A stretch of 64,000 nt of DNA, taken from positions 62,001-126,000 of the forward strand of contig JAGVUR010000087.1 in assembly GCA_019136135.1 (NCBI GenBank), in the 5' to 3' direction. Both the position numbers and the translations under genes were made by a program. The DNA comes from Verrucomicrobiota bacterium. GTDB taxonomy: Bacteria > Verrucomicrobiota > Lentisphaeria > Oligosphaerales > Oligosphaeraceae. Positions within the stretch are counted from its first letter, which is position 1. Each line of letters opens with the position of its first letter. The notes beneath the pieces are model-generated. The model was not told where the DNA came from, made no database searches, and worked only from the letters and a program-made list of their open reading frames with translations. Shown one piece after another: positions 44,751 through 53,555 of the stretch.

Positions 44751-45626
44751 TCATTCGATGTTCATAATTTGCTCACGGATGCGGGCAATTTCTGTTTTGA
44801 GCGTCAATGCGTACGTCGCAATATCCATATCTGCGGTTTTTGCCGAGAGCGTATTTGCTTCCCGGTTCATTTCCTGTCCTAGGAAATCCAGGTTACGCCC
44901 TGTATCGTCTTCGCTGTTCAGCAGTTCTTTGTACTTGACGAGGTGGGATTGCAGTCTGACGGTTTCCTCGGTGATATCTGCTTTTTCCACGTAGAAAGCC
45001 AATTCTTTCGCCAATCGTTCATCATCGAGTGGGATTTCCACGCCCAGCTTTTCGATTCTTTCCTGGAGTCGTTCCTTTTGCAGGATCACAGCATCGTCTG
45101 CGCGGGCGGCGATCTTTTCGACCAGCTCCCCCAGTAGCTTGCCGCGTTCCATCAGGTCGTCTTTCAGCCGAAGCCCTTCTTCGACCTTGGATTTGTCCAA
45201 GGCATCCAATGCATCCTGCAAAGCCTGGATTGACAAGTTCTGGATCTGTTCCTGGCAATCCAAGCTGGTGTCTGACAAAACACCAGGTACGAGCAGGATG
45301 TCGCCAATCGTCGGTTCAGGCAATCCCGTCGTGTCTGCCAAGGACTTCAATTCCTTGCTGACCAAGGCGAATTTCTTATGGTCAATCGATTGGATGGCTT
45401 GTTGCGCGGTGTCGTCAAGCTTGTATGAAAGGACGATTTGAATGCTGCCTCGGGAGAGCTTTTCGAGGATGATTTTCCGCAAGGCAGGTTCCAGCATTCC
45501 CAGTTCACGCGGAATGGTGAATCGCATATCGACCTGCTTGCGGGAATTGACGGCTGATAGTTCAATGGTCACCTGGCAGCCATCGGCGGAAGCGGTGGCG
45601 CGACCATATCCTGTCATGCTTTTCAT
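44751..45626 (-). CDS. yicC: YicC/YloC-family endoribonuclease
   Basis: 291 residues starting MKSMTGYGRA, the signature of the family, behind AAGGA. The N-terminal region (1-155) and C-terminal DUF1732-type end (DFLGQEMNREANTLSAKTADM, IREQIMNIE) are complete. Family members cut RNA, and in E. coli affect small-RNA turnover. The gene lies 20 bp after ruvB in the SOS-type operon, an uncommon placement, since yicC more often neighbours gmk and rpoZ. Confidence 0.93.
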   Translation of the reverse strand: MKSMTGYGRATASADGCQVTIELSAVNSRKQVDMRFTIPRELGMLEPALRKIILEKLSRGSIQIVLSYKLDDTAQQAIQSIDHKKFALVSKELKSLADTTGLPEPTIGDILLVPGVLSDTSLDCQEQIQNLSIQALQDALDALDKSKVEEGLRLKDDLMERGKLLGELVEKIAARADDAVILQKERLQERIEKLGVEIPLDDERLAKELAFYVEKADITEETVRLQSHLVKYKELLNSEDDTGRNLDFLGQEMNREANTLSAKTADMDIATYALTLKTEIARIREQIMNIE

Positions 45627-45646
45627 AGTGCTTCTGTCCTTATTGC

Positions 45647-46711
45647 TCAGAATAGTTCGGGTTGGATTTTTGTGGAAGCATCGCCATCGCGTGAAGGCTT
45701 ATGGAGGTGCGAAGCGGTTGGAATGATTCCGAATCGTTTGAACGCCTTGTCAGTCGCCAGCCTTCCTGCCGGCGTGCGCATCAGGTACCCTTCTTGAATC
45801 AGGTATGGCTCATAGACTTCTTCGATGGTGCTTTCTTCTTCGCCCACTGCGACCGCGAGGGATTTGAGTCCCACGGGATGTCCTTTAAAGTTGACGATCA
45901 TCGCCTCGAGGATCCGGTTGTCCATATCGTCGAGTCCATCGATATCAATATCAAGCATGGTCAATGCCTCGTCGGCGATTTCGGGATTGATTTCGGGTAT
46001 GTTTTTGACCTGGATAAAGTCGCGGACCCACCTGACCAACTGGTTTGCGATACGTGGTGTTCCCCGTGCCCGCCTGGAAATCATGTCAAGCCCTTCCTTT
46101 TGCGCCTTGACTCCGAGCACATTTGCGGTGCGGGTCAGGATTTTGGTCAGGTCTTCGACGTTGTAGTAGTCAAGCCTGCATGTCATGGTGAATCTTGAGC
46201 GTAGCGGCGATGAGAGTTTTCCCTGGCGGGTCGTTGCGCCAATCAGCGTGAATTTTGGGAGTGTGAGGCGGACGGATCTGGCCCCGACTCCCTGTTCGAG
46301 CATAATGTCAATGACGAAGTCTTCCATTGCCGAGTAGAGGTATTCCTCGATGGGCATGGTGAGGCGGTGGATTTCGTCAATGAAGAGGATGTCGCCTTCC
46401 TTCAAGCTTGTGAGCAATCCGGCAAGATCGCCGGGTTTTTCGATAACCGGTCCCGACGTCGCCTTGATGTCAGCACCAAGATTGTTGGCGATGATATTGG
46501 CTAGCGTAGTCTTTCCGAGCCCGGGCGGTCCGCAAAGGAGGACGTGCGACATGGGCTCCGAGCGCGATTTTGCCGCCTGTGCCATGATCAGGAGGCGTTC
46601 CTTGACTCGGTCTTGCCCGGGGAAGTCCTCGAATCTCTGTGGTCTCAAGGGGATTTCGAAGCTTTCTTCCCGGGCATTGAGTTCGGATGTGATGAATCGT
46701 TCTGAAGCCAT
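45647..46711 (-). CDS. ruvB: Holliday junction branch migration helicase RuvB
   Basis: 354 residues of the AAA+ motor that drives branch migration with RuvA. Walker A is GPPGLGKTT (61-69), Walker B LFIDEIH (109-115), sensor 1 LIGATTRQGKLSSPLRSRF, and the C-terminal winged helix ends YLMRTPAGRLATDKAFKRFG. The start overlaps the ruvA stop by one base (TAATG). It belongs to the lexA-ruvA-ruvB-yicC-fumarase run, so LexA control is likely. Confidence 0.98.
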   Translation of the reverse strand: MASERFITSELNAREESFEIPLRPQRFEDFPGQDRVKERLLIMAQAAKSRSEPMSHVLLCGPPGLGKTTLANIIANNLGADIKATSGPVIEKPGDLAGLLTSLKEGDILFIDEIHRLTMPIEEYLYSAMEDFVIDIMLEQGVGARSVRLTLPKFTLIGATTRQGKLSSPLRSRFTMTCRLDYYNVEDLTKILTRTANVLGVKAQKEGLDMISRRARGTPRIANQLVRWVRDFIQVKNIPEINPEIADEALTMLDIDIDGLDDMDNRILEAMIVNFKGHPVGLKSLAVAVGEEESTIEEVYEPYLIQEGYLMRTPAGRLATDKAFKRFGIIPTASHLHKPSRDGDASTKIQPELF

Positions 46712-47343
46712 TATGAATTAAGCAACGCTAGGGATTTTCGGATTAGAGATTCGGTCGAAGGGGAATCGGAGGACTTTTCAAGGAGTGATGCAACGATCTT
46801 GGCAGCGACGTCTCGTTTGAAGCCCAGGGTCTCAAGCGCGGCAATGGCATCACGTGCCTCGGGAGGCAAGGACTTGTCCTGACGCAAGCCCGATGCGGAA
46901 CCAGATGACGAATCGGAGGAACCACCGAGCAAACCTAATTTAACGACTTTGTCACGGAGCTCGACGACCATCCGCTCGGCTGTTCGCTTGCCAATGCCTG
47001 AGATCTTTGACAGCAGCTTCAGGTCGCCTTCGGCAATCGCCTTGGCAAAATCCGCTATCGATAGCGAGCTGAGTACGTTCAGTGCCAATTTAGGACCAAT
47101 TCCGGAGACTTGTGTCGTCAGCAGGATGAACAACATCTTTTCCTCCTTGGTTCCAAATCCGTACAGCTGGATGTCATCCTGGCGGACCAGCATCGCTGTA
47201 CGCAAAGTCACGCGCTGCCCAGGAGGAGGCAGGATATCAAAGGTGCTCAATGGTATCGACAAGCCGTACCCAACGCCATTTACGTCCAAGATCACAGACG
47301 TGAAATCGGACTCGACCACGGTTCCAGTAAGCTGCGCAATCAT
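46711..47343 (-). CDS. ruvA: Holliday junction binding protein RuvA
   Basis: 210 residues. The OB-fold domain (1-65) starts MIAQLTGTVVE and contains LYGFGTKEEKMLFILL. Two helix-hairpin-helix motifs follow (LTTQVSGIGPKLALNVLSS and ISGIGKRTAERMVVELRDK), then a Ser/Gly linker (SSDSSSGSASG) and the RuvB-binding domain III (DAIAALETLGF). It binds four-way junctions as a tetramer. It sits 13 bp after lexA and is coupled to ruvB. Confidence 0.97.
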   Translation of the reverse strand: MIAQLTGTVVESDFTSVILDVNGVGYGLSIPLSTFDILPPPGQRVTLRTAMLVRQDDIQLYGFGTKEEKMLFILLTTQVSGIGPKLALNVLSSLSIADFAKAIAEGDLKLLSKISGIGKRTAERMVVELRDKVVKLGLLGGSSDSSSGSASGLRQDKSLPPEARDAIAALETLGFKRDVAAKIVASLLEKSSDSPSTESLIRKSLALLNS

Positions 47344-47356
47344 GTCAAATCCCGGT

Positions 47357-47983
47357 TTAGTAGAGGCGTTGCAGGGCGACGACTACCCCTTGGATCGCAA
47401 GCTTGTCGTAGTCGTAATATCTGGATCTATATTCCTTGTTTGCGGGACGCAATTCGTATTGCATCGAGTCTGACAGGTACAGGGATTTGATGGTGGTTTC
47501 GCCGCCTTCGACGATGGCGATCACAATGTCACCAATGCTCGCTTGTTCGACTTTCTTCGCGATTACAATGTCGCCCTCGAAAATCCCCATGTCCTTCATG
47601 GAATCGCCTTGGACGATCAGACCGAACAACTTGTAGCCGCCAAGACCGCGGGGCAACATCGCTGGGTCAACCTGGATTTTGCGTTCAATGTTTTCCTCTG
47701 CGAGAAGCGGTATCCCAGCTGAAATGCGACCCAAGATCGGAACGCTTAGCGTCAATGACAAATGCTTGGGACGATCGGCGTGCAAGACGGATAGGCTACG
47801 CGCCTTCGAGGAGCGAGTCACATAACCCTTTCGCTCCAATGCCTTGACATGCGCAAACGCCGTCGCACTCTTGATGTCAAACCTGTGGGCAATCTCCGAA
47901 TTGGTTGGAGCCATCCCCTCTTGCCTTGTAAAATCCGAAATAAAATCCAAGATTTCCTGTTGCCTGTCAGTCAGTCCTTTCAT
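47357..47983 (-). CDS. lexA: SOS repressor LexA
   Basis: 208 residues starting behind GGAGG. The N-terminal winged helix (1-65) has LTDRQQEILDFI and PTNSEIAHRFDIKS. The self-cleavage site is A89-G90 (GRISAGIP) and the Ser-Lys dyad is S128 (QGDSMKDMGI) and K166 (TTIKSLY). It represses DNA-repair genes until RecA filaments trigger its cleavage. It heads the ruvA-ruvB-yicC operon, and palindromes just upstream (48029-48064) are candidate autoregulatory operators. Confidence 0.97.
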   Translation of the reverse strand: MKGLTDRQQEILDFISDFTRQEGMAPTNSEIAHRFDIKSATAFAHVKALERKGYVTRSSKARSLSVLHADRPKHLSLTLSVPILGRISAGIPLLAEENIERKIQVDPAMLPRGLGGYKLFGLIVQGDSMKDMGIFEGDIVIAKKVEQASIGDIVIAIVEGGETTIKSLYLSDSMQYELRPANKEYRSRYYDYDKLAIQGVVVALQRLY

Positions 47984-48028
47984 GCCTGGTAATCCTCCAA
48001 TTACTTTTGGTTTTCACTCTCTAATTAC

Positions 48029-48043
48029 GATCGTGTCCCGATC
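48029..48043. promoter_or_regulatory. Candidate operator palindrome upstream of lexA (proximal)
   Basis: GATCG and CGATC separated by TGTCC, centred 53 bp upstream of the lexA start. It is a perfect 5-bp inverted repeat next to a longer one. It may bind LexA or be chance. Confidence 0.35.
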
Positions 48044-48044
48044 T

Positions 48045-48064
48045 TAGTGCTTACAATAGCACTA
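48045..48064. promoter_or_regulatory. Candidate LexA operator (SOS box)
   Basis: Perfect 7-bp arms TAGTGCT and AGCACTA around TACAAT, 62-81 bp upstream of the lexA start codon. It is not the E. coli (CTGT-N8-ACAG) or Bacillus (GAAC-N4-GTTC) box, but LexA motifs differ between phyla and lexA is normally autoregulated. No second copy was seen in the window. Confidence 0.5.
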
Positions 48065-48345
48065 CTTCCCATATTGGCAAATTGATATTTGGTAGTTTTT
48101 TGTTGAAAATTGTCGTCTTTCTTGCTTGGTTGACAACTTCTATCTATAAAATATCGTATAATTTTTATTTTATATTTTTTGATGTTTGAATTACTGTTTT
48201 TCGTCTTGGCAAATTATGAAAAAAGGTACGTCCATGGCTCTTTTTTTCAGCAAAATATTGAAAAGTCGCGTTTTGGCTAACATGTTAAGTGTTTCGCCAT
48301 TATGGCATGAACGTAACCGAGTTAACCTCGGAAGGAGCAAGAGAT
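48065..48345. other. Divergent AT-rich control region
   Basis: AT-rich DNA between lexA (minus) and the gene at 48346 (plus); with the operators the gap is 362 bp. A TTGACA (48130) and a TATAAT (48157) are present but 21 bp apart, too far for one standard promoter. No gene or RNA was recognised. Confidence 0.35.
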
Positions 48346-49518
48346 ATGAAAAATAATAGATTGATGTTGGAACATGAGGCACTGGGCTGGAAAGTCGAGC
48401 ATGACGAGCATGGCTTGGGACCAAGTCGTCTGGAAGTCGATGGCGTGTTGGTCATGGATGGATATGCAAACGTGATTGACGGAAAGGGGCGCAACGGAGA
48501 GTTTTCAGTTAGGAAATCCCATGTTTACCGGAAGAGCGGCATAGGGATATTCGAGAGCGAATGCGCATTGTCTTCGGGCGTTGAGAATGGCTTTTGGCAG
48601 ACCTGCCGTTATGGTGCGAATGTATGCCGGGTGACGACAGATTTTCAGATTAAGAGTGGCACGCTGTTGAAGGAACCCGTTGAGTGCGGCTCGATGCGTT
48701 TGCACGGCAAATGGGTTTCCCTGACGACGGTTCCTGGTTTTGGGACGGAGGAATTGAAGGCAGGCGATTCATTTGTCCTTGAGCAATTGCCATTGGTTTG
48801 CCTTTTCCAGCGGGAGGACGGATTTGTCTTCGAGATCGATTCTGGCTTCGATACTTGGAGATGGGATTACGGTTTGGGATTCGGAAACGCATTTGCAGAA
48901 ATCACCGTCGATGAAAATGGGCTTGATTTCAAGCGATTCCTTGTCAAGCCCGAACCAGGCTTGACGGACGAGACTGCGTTACAGCCTGAAGCCCGCGAAT
49001 TCAGGTTCTGCTCGCAATTCGCATGGTCGGCAAAGTCAACCAAGGAAAGCATCGATCCCGCCAATGTGACCAAGTTGGAAGTTTTGCCTCGCGGAAAAGG
49101 CGTGATGTGGGAAGACCCAAGTGAATCAGCTGTTCTTGGGATTGATTTTTCGGAGCTTGAAGCGGCGGAATCCTCACGTGCTTTCTCCGGAAATCTGATG
49201 AAGGACGAATTGTGCTGGGAATGCAATGCCTATAAGCAATATGCCAAGAAGGCGATTCGCCAATTGGTGGCAAAGTCGAGTTCGGGCAAGCTGGTCATCC
49301 TGGGCGGCTTGGTGCCTAGTATTTGCGACAAGGGGAAGCATGTTGACCGACCCGGCAAGACGATCCCCCACTGGGACTTGAACGGGATTGTGACGTTCTC
49401 GCAATGGGCGCGTCAATGCCTGGGACCCGGCTGGACTGTTCAGGTTCAACTTCCTGAACCCTGGGATCAATTGCCTTCGCTGCAGGGGCTGTTTGAGGCA
49501 AATGGTTTCGAGAGCTGA
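48346..49518 (+). CDS. Protein of unknown function, paired with a nucleoside hydrolase
   Basis: 390 residues when started at the ATG at 48346, which has AAGGAG 8 bp upstream; the open frame runs back to 48289. It has no signal peptide or membrane helix. It is rich in aromatic residues and short strands (FDTWRWDYGLGFGNAF, SQFAWSAKSTK), suggesting a beta-sandwich fold of the galactose-mutarotase or carbohydrate-binding sort, but no motif is clear. The C-terminal 100 residues (KAIRQLVAKSSSGKLVILGGL) look alpha/beta. It precedes the nucleoside hydrolase by 30 bp, so the two are probably one operon. Confidence 0.6.
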   Translation: MKNNRLMLEHEALGWKVEHDEHGLGPSRLEVDGVLVMDGYANVIDGKGRNGEFSVRKSHVYRKSGIGIFESECALSSGVENGFWQTCRYGANVCRVTTDFQIKSGTLLKEPVECGSMRLHGKWVSLTTVPGFGTEELKAGDSFVLEQLPLVCLFQREDGFVFEIDSGFDTWRWDYGLGFGNAFAEITVDENGLDFKRFLVKPEPGLTDETALQPEAREFRFCSQFAWSAKSTKESIDPANVTKLEVLPRGKGVMWEDPSESAVLGIDFSELEAAESSRAFSGNLMKDELCWECNAYKQYAKKAIRQLVAKSSSGKLVILGGLVPSICDKGKHVDRPGKTIPHWDLNGIVTFSQWARQCLGPGWTVQVQLPEPWDQLPSLQGLFEANGFES

Positions 49519-49548
49519 AGATACACGAACAAAAACAAAGGAGTGACC

Positions 49549-50469
49549 ATGGGATTTCCTGCATTGAGCGATAGTTTTCGTCTGTCCCGTCTAGGCAATG
49601 CCAAGCACGTTGCCAGTTGCGTGTTGGACACGGATACGTACAACGAAGTCGATGACCAGTTTGCGCTTGCGTATGCAATGCTGGCAAAGGACAAGGTGTC
49701 GCTGGAAGCCGTGTATGCCGCTCCTTTCCACAACAATCGTTCTACGGGGCCTGAGGACGGAATGGTGAAAAGCTATGAAGAAATCTTCCGCGTCGCGGAG
49801 AAGATTGCTCCTGTTCCGGAAGGATTCGTATTCGAGGGCTCCAGGAGCTGGCTGAAGGACAATGGCGGAAAGCCGGTCGAAAGCCCTGCGGCAAGGGACT
49901 TGGTCAAGAAGGCGATGGCGCGGAGCGATCAGGACGAACCGCTGTATGTCTTGACAATTGGGGCGCCGACGAATGTGGCATCGGCACTGTTGATGGAACC
50001 GGAAATCGTCAAGAAAATCGTGATTGTTTGGCTAGGCGGTCAGCCTTTGGAATGGCCTACGGCTCGGGAGTTCAACCTGTTCCAGGACATCGCCGCATCC
50101 CAGGTGCTTTTTGATTCAGGCGTTCCGCTGATGCAAATCCCTTGCACGAACGTTGCCGAGCACCTGAGGGTCTCCTTGCCTTTCCTGGACACCTATCTCG
50201 CTGGAAGTAGCGCACTTGGAGATTACTTGACGGATATCGTCCACAAATACACCAACGATCCGTTCTGCTGGTCGAAGGTCATTTGGGATATCTCCGCCGT
50301 CGCTTGGCTGGTCAATCCAGGATGGTTTTCAACGACGATTACGCAAAGCCCGATCCTCAACGACAATTTCACCTACAGCCATGGCGCTCAACGCCACCTG
50401 TACAGGGTTGCGACGCACTTGAACCGCGATGCAATCTTCAGGGATCTCTTTACATTGATCCGCGGCTGA
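49549..50469 (+). CDS. Inosine/uridine-preferring nucleoside hydrolase family protein
   Basis: 306 residues from ATG 49549 (AAAGGAG 5 bp before; a GTG at 49543 lies within the spacer). The calcium and ribose site reads D27-T-D-T-Y-N-E-V-D-D36, a longer loop than the classic DTDPGxDD, and is followed by YVLTIGAPTNVASALL, IVIVWLGGQ, EFNLFQDIAASQVLF (metal-binding N/D) and VIWDISAVAW. These enzymes split the N-glycosidic bond of ribonucleosides; the modified loop leaves the substrate open. Its last 20 bases overlap the end of the converging radical SAM gene. Confidence 0.88.
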   Translation: MGFPALSDSFRLSRLGNAKHVASCVLDTDTYNEVDDQFALAYAMLAKDKVSLEAVYAAPFHNNRSTGPEDGMVKSYEEIFRVAEKIAPVPEGFVFEGSRSWLKDNGGKPVESPAARDLVKKAMARSDQDEPLYVLTIGAPTNVASALLMEPEIVKKIVIVWLGGQPLEWPTAREFNLFQDIAASQVLFDSGVPLMQIPCTNVAEHLRVSLPFLDTYLAGSSALGDYLTDIVHKYTNDPFCWSKVIWDISAVAWLVNPGWFSTTITQSPILNDNFTYSHGAQRHLYRVATHLNRDAIFRDLFTLIRG

Positions 50470-51574
50470 GTTCGCGAAGGCGGGTCGCCAAGGCGTCGAA
50501 TCGCTCAATCGTGTAATCATAGAAGATTTTCCAGTCCTCGCACAGGATGCTGCGTCCTGGGCGAGGACCGAACTCACGATGCTTTGGACAATCGCCTTGG
50601 CAAAGTGGCATGTATCGACAGAGTGCGCAATCCGCCAAGACCGCAGACTTTTTCTTGCCGAAATCCACGTAAATCGGGTTCTCGAGCATGTCGTTGAGGT
50701 GAGTTTCGGTGATATTGCCAAGCCGATATTGCGGCAGTACATGGAAATCGCAGGGATAGACGTCGCCATTATGCTCGACGACCAGGTACTGCTGGCAATT
50801 GTGTTGCATCGGGCAGAACGTGGCGAATCCGGTTGCCAGCCTGGAAATGATGGAATCGAACAGGCGAATCGATACCTTGGTTACGTCTTTCGGGTACCAG
50901 GCGTCAAAAATCCTGCATAGGAATTCGCCCCATTGACCGGGTTTGAGCGAGAATGGCTTGGGGGTAATCTTGTCATCCTCGTATTCGATGCATTCGATGT
51001 ACTGATGGAACTTGAAGCCCAATCCCTTGATGTAGTCGTAGATATGTTCTGGTTGTTTGCAATTGACGCTATTGACGAGTGTTAGAGCATTGCACTCGAC
51101 CTTGCGTCTTTGGAGGCATTTCAGTCCTTTGATGACTTGTTGATGGGAGCCTTTGCCATCGGCTCGTTTTCTGTATTCATCGTGGATTTTGGCCGGTCCA
51201 TCGATGCTGATTCCGACGAGGACATGGTTTGCCTTGAGGAAATCCGCCCAGTCCATGTCCAGCAAGGTTCCATTTGTTTGCAGGACATTGCTGACCTGTT
51301 GGTTTTCTGGGTTGCATTGATGTTGCAGTCGTACTGCGTTTCGATAGAAATCGAGTCCCATCAGCGCTGGCTCTCCGCCTTGCCAGCAGAAAGACTTGGC
51401 GTTGGCATCGATGTCCATGACTTGCTTGACGAGTAGTTCGAGGACTTGCGGCGTCATCCGTCGCCGTTGATTTCGGTACAAGTCAGCTTTTTCGGAATAG
51501 AAGCAGTATTGGCATCTCAGGTTGCAATCTGCTCCTGACGGTTTGACCAGGACTTGGAAAATATTCCGGTTCAT
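50450..51574 (-). CDS. Anaerobic sulfatase-maturase-type radical SAM protein
   Basis: 374 residues. The radical SAM cluster is C17-x3-C21-x2-C24 (CNLRCQYC) after QVLVKPSGA, as in anSME. It also has WQGGEPALMGLDFY, ISIDGPAKIHD and a C-terminal SPASM domain with CPMQHNC, VYPCDFH and CALCRYMPLCQGDCPKH. anSME converts a Ser or Cys of sulfatases to formylglycine without oxygen. No sulfatase gene lies in the window. The start overlaps the end of the upstream membrane-protein gene (ATGA), so the two are coupled. Confidence 0.9.
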   Translation of the reverse strand: MNRNIFQVLVKPSGADCNLRCQYCFYSEKADLYRNQRRRMTPQVLELLVKQVMDIDANAKSFCWQGGEPALMGLDFYRNAVRLQHQCNPENQQVSNVLQTNGTLLDMDWADFLKANHVLVGISIDGPAKIHDEYRKRADGKGSHQQVIKGLKCLQRRKVECNALTLVNSVNCKQPEHIYDYIKGLGFKFHQYIECIEYEDDKITPKPFSLKPGQWGEFLCRIFDAWYPKDVTKVSIRLFDSIISRLATGFATFCPMQHNCQQYLVVEHNGDVYPCDFHVLPQYRLGNITETHLNDMLENPIYVDFGKKKSAVLADCALCRYMPLCQGDCPKHREFGPRPGRSILCEDWKIFYDYTIERFDALATRLRELSRGSM

Positions 51575-53538
51575 TTTTCGGCTGTTTTGACTCGCACTGC
51601 GATTCCCATGTCGCCTTGTCCGTTGGTATCGAAGAGCTTGCCTTGATTATCGGTCATGTCTCCCATGACGGAATAGACTTGGAATCCCTTGACTAGCTTG
51701 TGCGTCGTCTTTTCGTATTCCTTGTAATCGGGCTTCGTCTCGAAGAAATCGTCTTTGCGATAGATCAGCTGCTCTCCGGTGAATGGGTCAAGGGGGATTT
51801 CGGCCAAGAATTCCGGCACGAGTTTCTGGAGGCTTTCCGGGTTTTGGCCTTGGTTTTTGAGCCTGAATCGCTGGATTGCTATCGCGGTTCGGAGTGCCTT
51901 TTGCTTGGCGATTGCAGGCATGTAGACGTGCCAGGTGGAGATCAATCCCTTCGAGTAGGTGACGTAGGCGGGGATTGAATCGTGAATCGCTCGATAGGCA
52001 TCAAGCGTCGATTTGTCATTTGCTGGCTTGTCCATCAAGGATGCAAGGTATTCGAATGTCCAGCAGCCATCTTTTCTGATCAGCCAGAGCTTGATCGGTC
52101 CCAACAAGCCCATTAGGATGGCGACAGGTGCGCTTTGCATGGTGACCAATTGGTTTCCGCTGGTTTGGACCTGGGAGTAGTACCAGGCGGCTGAAGACCA
52201 GAGGGTTCTCTTGGTCACATCATTCCATTTGGCGAGTTCTTCGCTGATTTCCTGGTCGATTGTTGCGAGTTGCGAATCGTCAAGCAACGATGCCTCGAGG
52301 ATTGGAACGTAGCATCCAAGCCTCATCAGTTCGAAGTATGTGGCTTGTCCATAAGCCAGGGTATAGGGGTCTGCAAAGGCGGTATCTCGAATCCAGGTGA
52401 GCCGATCGAGGCACAGAAGCGCATCGTCCAAATTGCGGTTTTGAACGTCATGGAGCAGGCGTCCCTTGTAGATTGCGCTCCAGGAGACCAGAGTCTGGAA
52501 AATGCGACGGCTCAGCTCTTCGGCGTCTTCGGATTCGTCCACGGTTCCCTTGTACAGGCTTCCGGCTGTTGCTTGATCCATCGCATCAAAATGCTTTGCG
52601 GCCTCCGAGTACCAGCTTTTGAAATCCTCTTGCGCATCGGCATCGCCCTGTTCGATTGACGCCAGTAGCGCGGCGGAAGGTGCGGCAGGAGGCGCCGGGA
52701 CCTCGTCCTGCTGCTGCTCGTCAGCTTGTTGCCCGTCTGTTTTAGACTTTACGAGTTGATGGAATAGGCCGTCGGTCGTGGCAGGTATATCTTTGAAACC
52801 TTCTTTCATGGCGGTGTGCGTCAATGGGCGTCCCAACCACGATGAGATTTGCTCTCTGGCGGTAAACATACGCTCCTCGGCATTGGCACCGTCAATCAGG
52901 AAATAAAGCTGGAATAGGATCCAAGGAGCCAGGATCACGCCTAATATCGTCCATTTGCGACGGGTAATCTCGCATTTCGTCAACTCCTTGATGATCAATA
53001 TGCCCGAGGCAAAGGACGCCCCAAGCATCACTGTGGGCAAGACGGCGTACTCCCATGTGGTCGTGTACTCGCCGAGCAATGTCTTGTCGATGATCATCAG
53101 CAAGCCATATCCGGACAAAAACCCAGGCAAGGACAACAGAAGACCACGACGGGATTTCAGCTTGAACGAAATGACGCCGGTGAAACCAAAATAGTAAAAC
53201 GGACCTAAAACCAAGGCCGGTACCAAGAGAATGCTGCTCCAAATCCGGGATAGGCTGAAACGCTCTTGGATGAACCGATGCCAAAATGATTGCAATGTCG
53301 ATAAAGCCCACAGCAAGCCAATCAGGCCAAGTGAAAACAACAATGTGTAGCCCATGGACAACCAGCGACTCTCGATCGCTTGACGCAAACTCCCGACGGT
53401 CTGGTTGAACTGAATCAAAAAATACCACTGCAAAGCACAAGAGGGAACAGACAGCAAGACGGCAAGCGCAATCATTGAACCCCAAGTGCCTTCAGGATCC
53501 TCAGAATCCAAAGCAAGCATTCGACGAAAGGATTCCAT
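51571..53538 (-). CDS. Membrane protein with soluble C-terminal domain (unknown)
   Basis: 655 residues. About six membrane helices fill residues 20-225 (for example IALAVLLSVPSCALQWYFLI and ILGVILAPWILFQLYFLI). A Gln/Glu/Ala/Pro-rich linker (270-295) leads to a helical extracytoplasmic region (300-560) and a C-terminal motif RFRLKNQGQNPESLQKLV...IPLDPFTGEQLIYR, which I recall from exported proteins of planctomycetes and relatives. It is coupled to the radical SAM maturase, so it could be part of the same secretion or maturation path. Function not known. Confidence 0.7.
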   Translation of the reverse strand: MESFRRMLALDSEDPEGTWGSMIALAVLLSVPSCALQWYFLIQFNQTVGSLRQAIESRWLSMGYTLLFSLGLIGLLWALSTLQSFWHRFIQERFSLSRIWSSILLVPALVLGPFYYFGFTGVISFKLKSRRGLLLSLPGFLSGYGLLMIIDKTLLGEYTTTWEYAVLPTVMLGASFASGILIIKELTKCEITRRKWTILGVILAPWILFQLYFLIDGANAEERMFTAREQISSWLGRPLTHTAMKEGFKDIPATTDGLFHQLVKSKTDGQQADEQQQDEVPAPPAAPSAALLASIEQGDADAQEDFKSWYSEAAKHFDAMDQATAGSLYKGTVDESEDAEELSRRIFQTLVSWSAIYKGRLLHDVQNRNLDDALLCLDRLTWIRDTAFADPYTLAYGQATYFELMRLGCYVPILEASLLDDSQLATIDQEISEELAKWNDVTKRTLWSSAAWYYSQVQTSGNQLVTMQSAPVAILMGLLGPIKLWLIRKDGCWTFEYLASLMDKPANDKSTLDAYRAIHDSIPAYVTYSKGLISTWHVYMPAIAKQKALRTAIAIQRFRLKNQGQNPESLQKLVPEFLAEIPLDPFTGEQLIYRKDDFFETKPDYKEYEKTTHKLVKGFQVYSVMGDMTDNQGKLFDTNGQGDMGIAVRVKTAEK

Positions 53539-53555
53539 ACTCGTTTCCGTATAGG

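Noticed and set aside
48130-48162. TTGACA and TATAAT as a sigma-70 promoter
   Set aside because: The spacer is 21 bp, beyond the normal 16-18; each box could be part of another promoter but the pair is not convincing.
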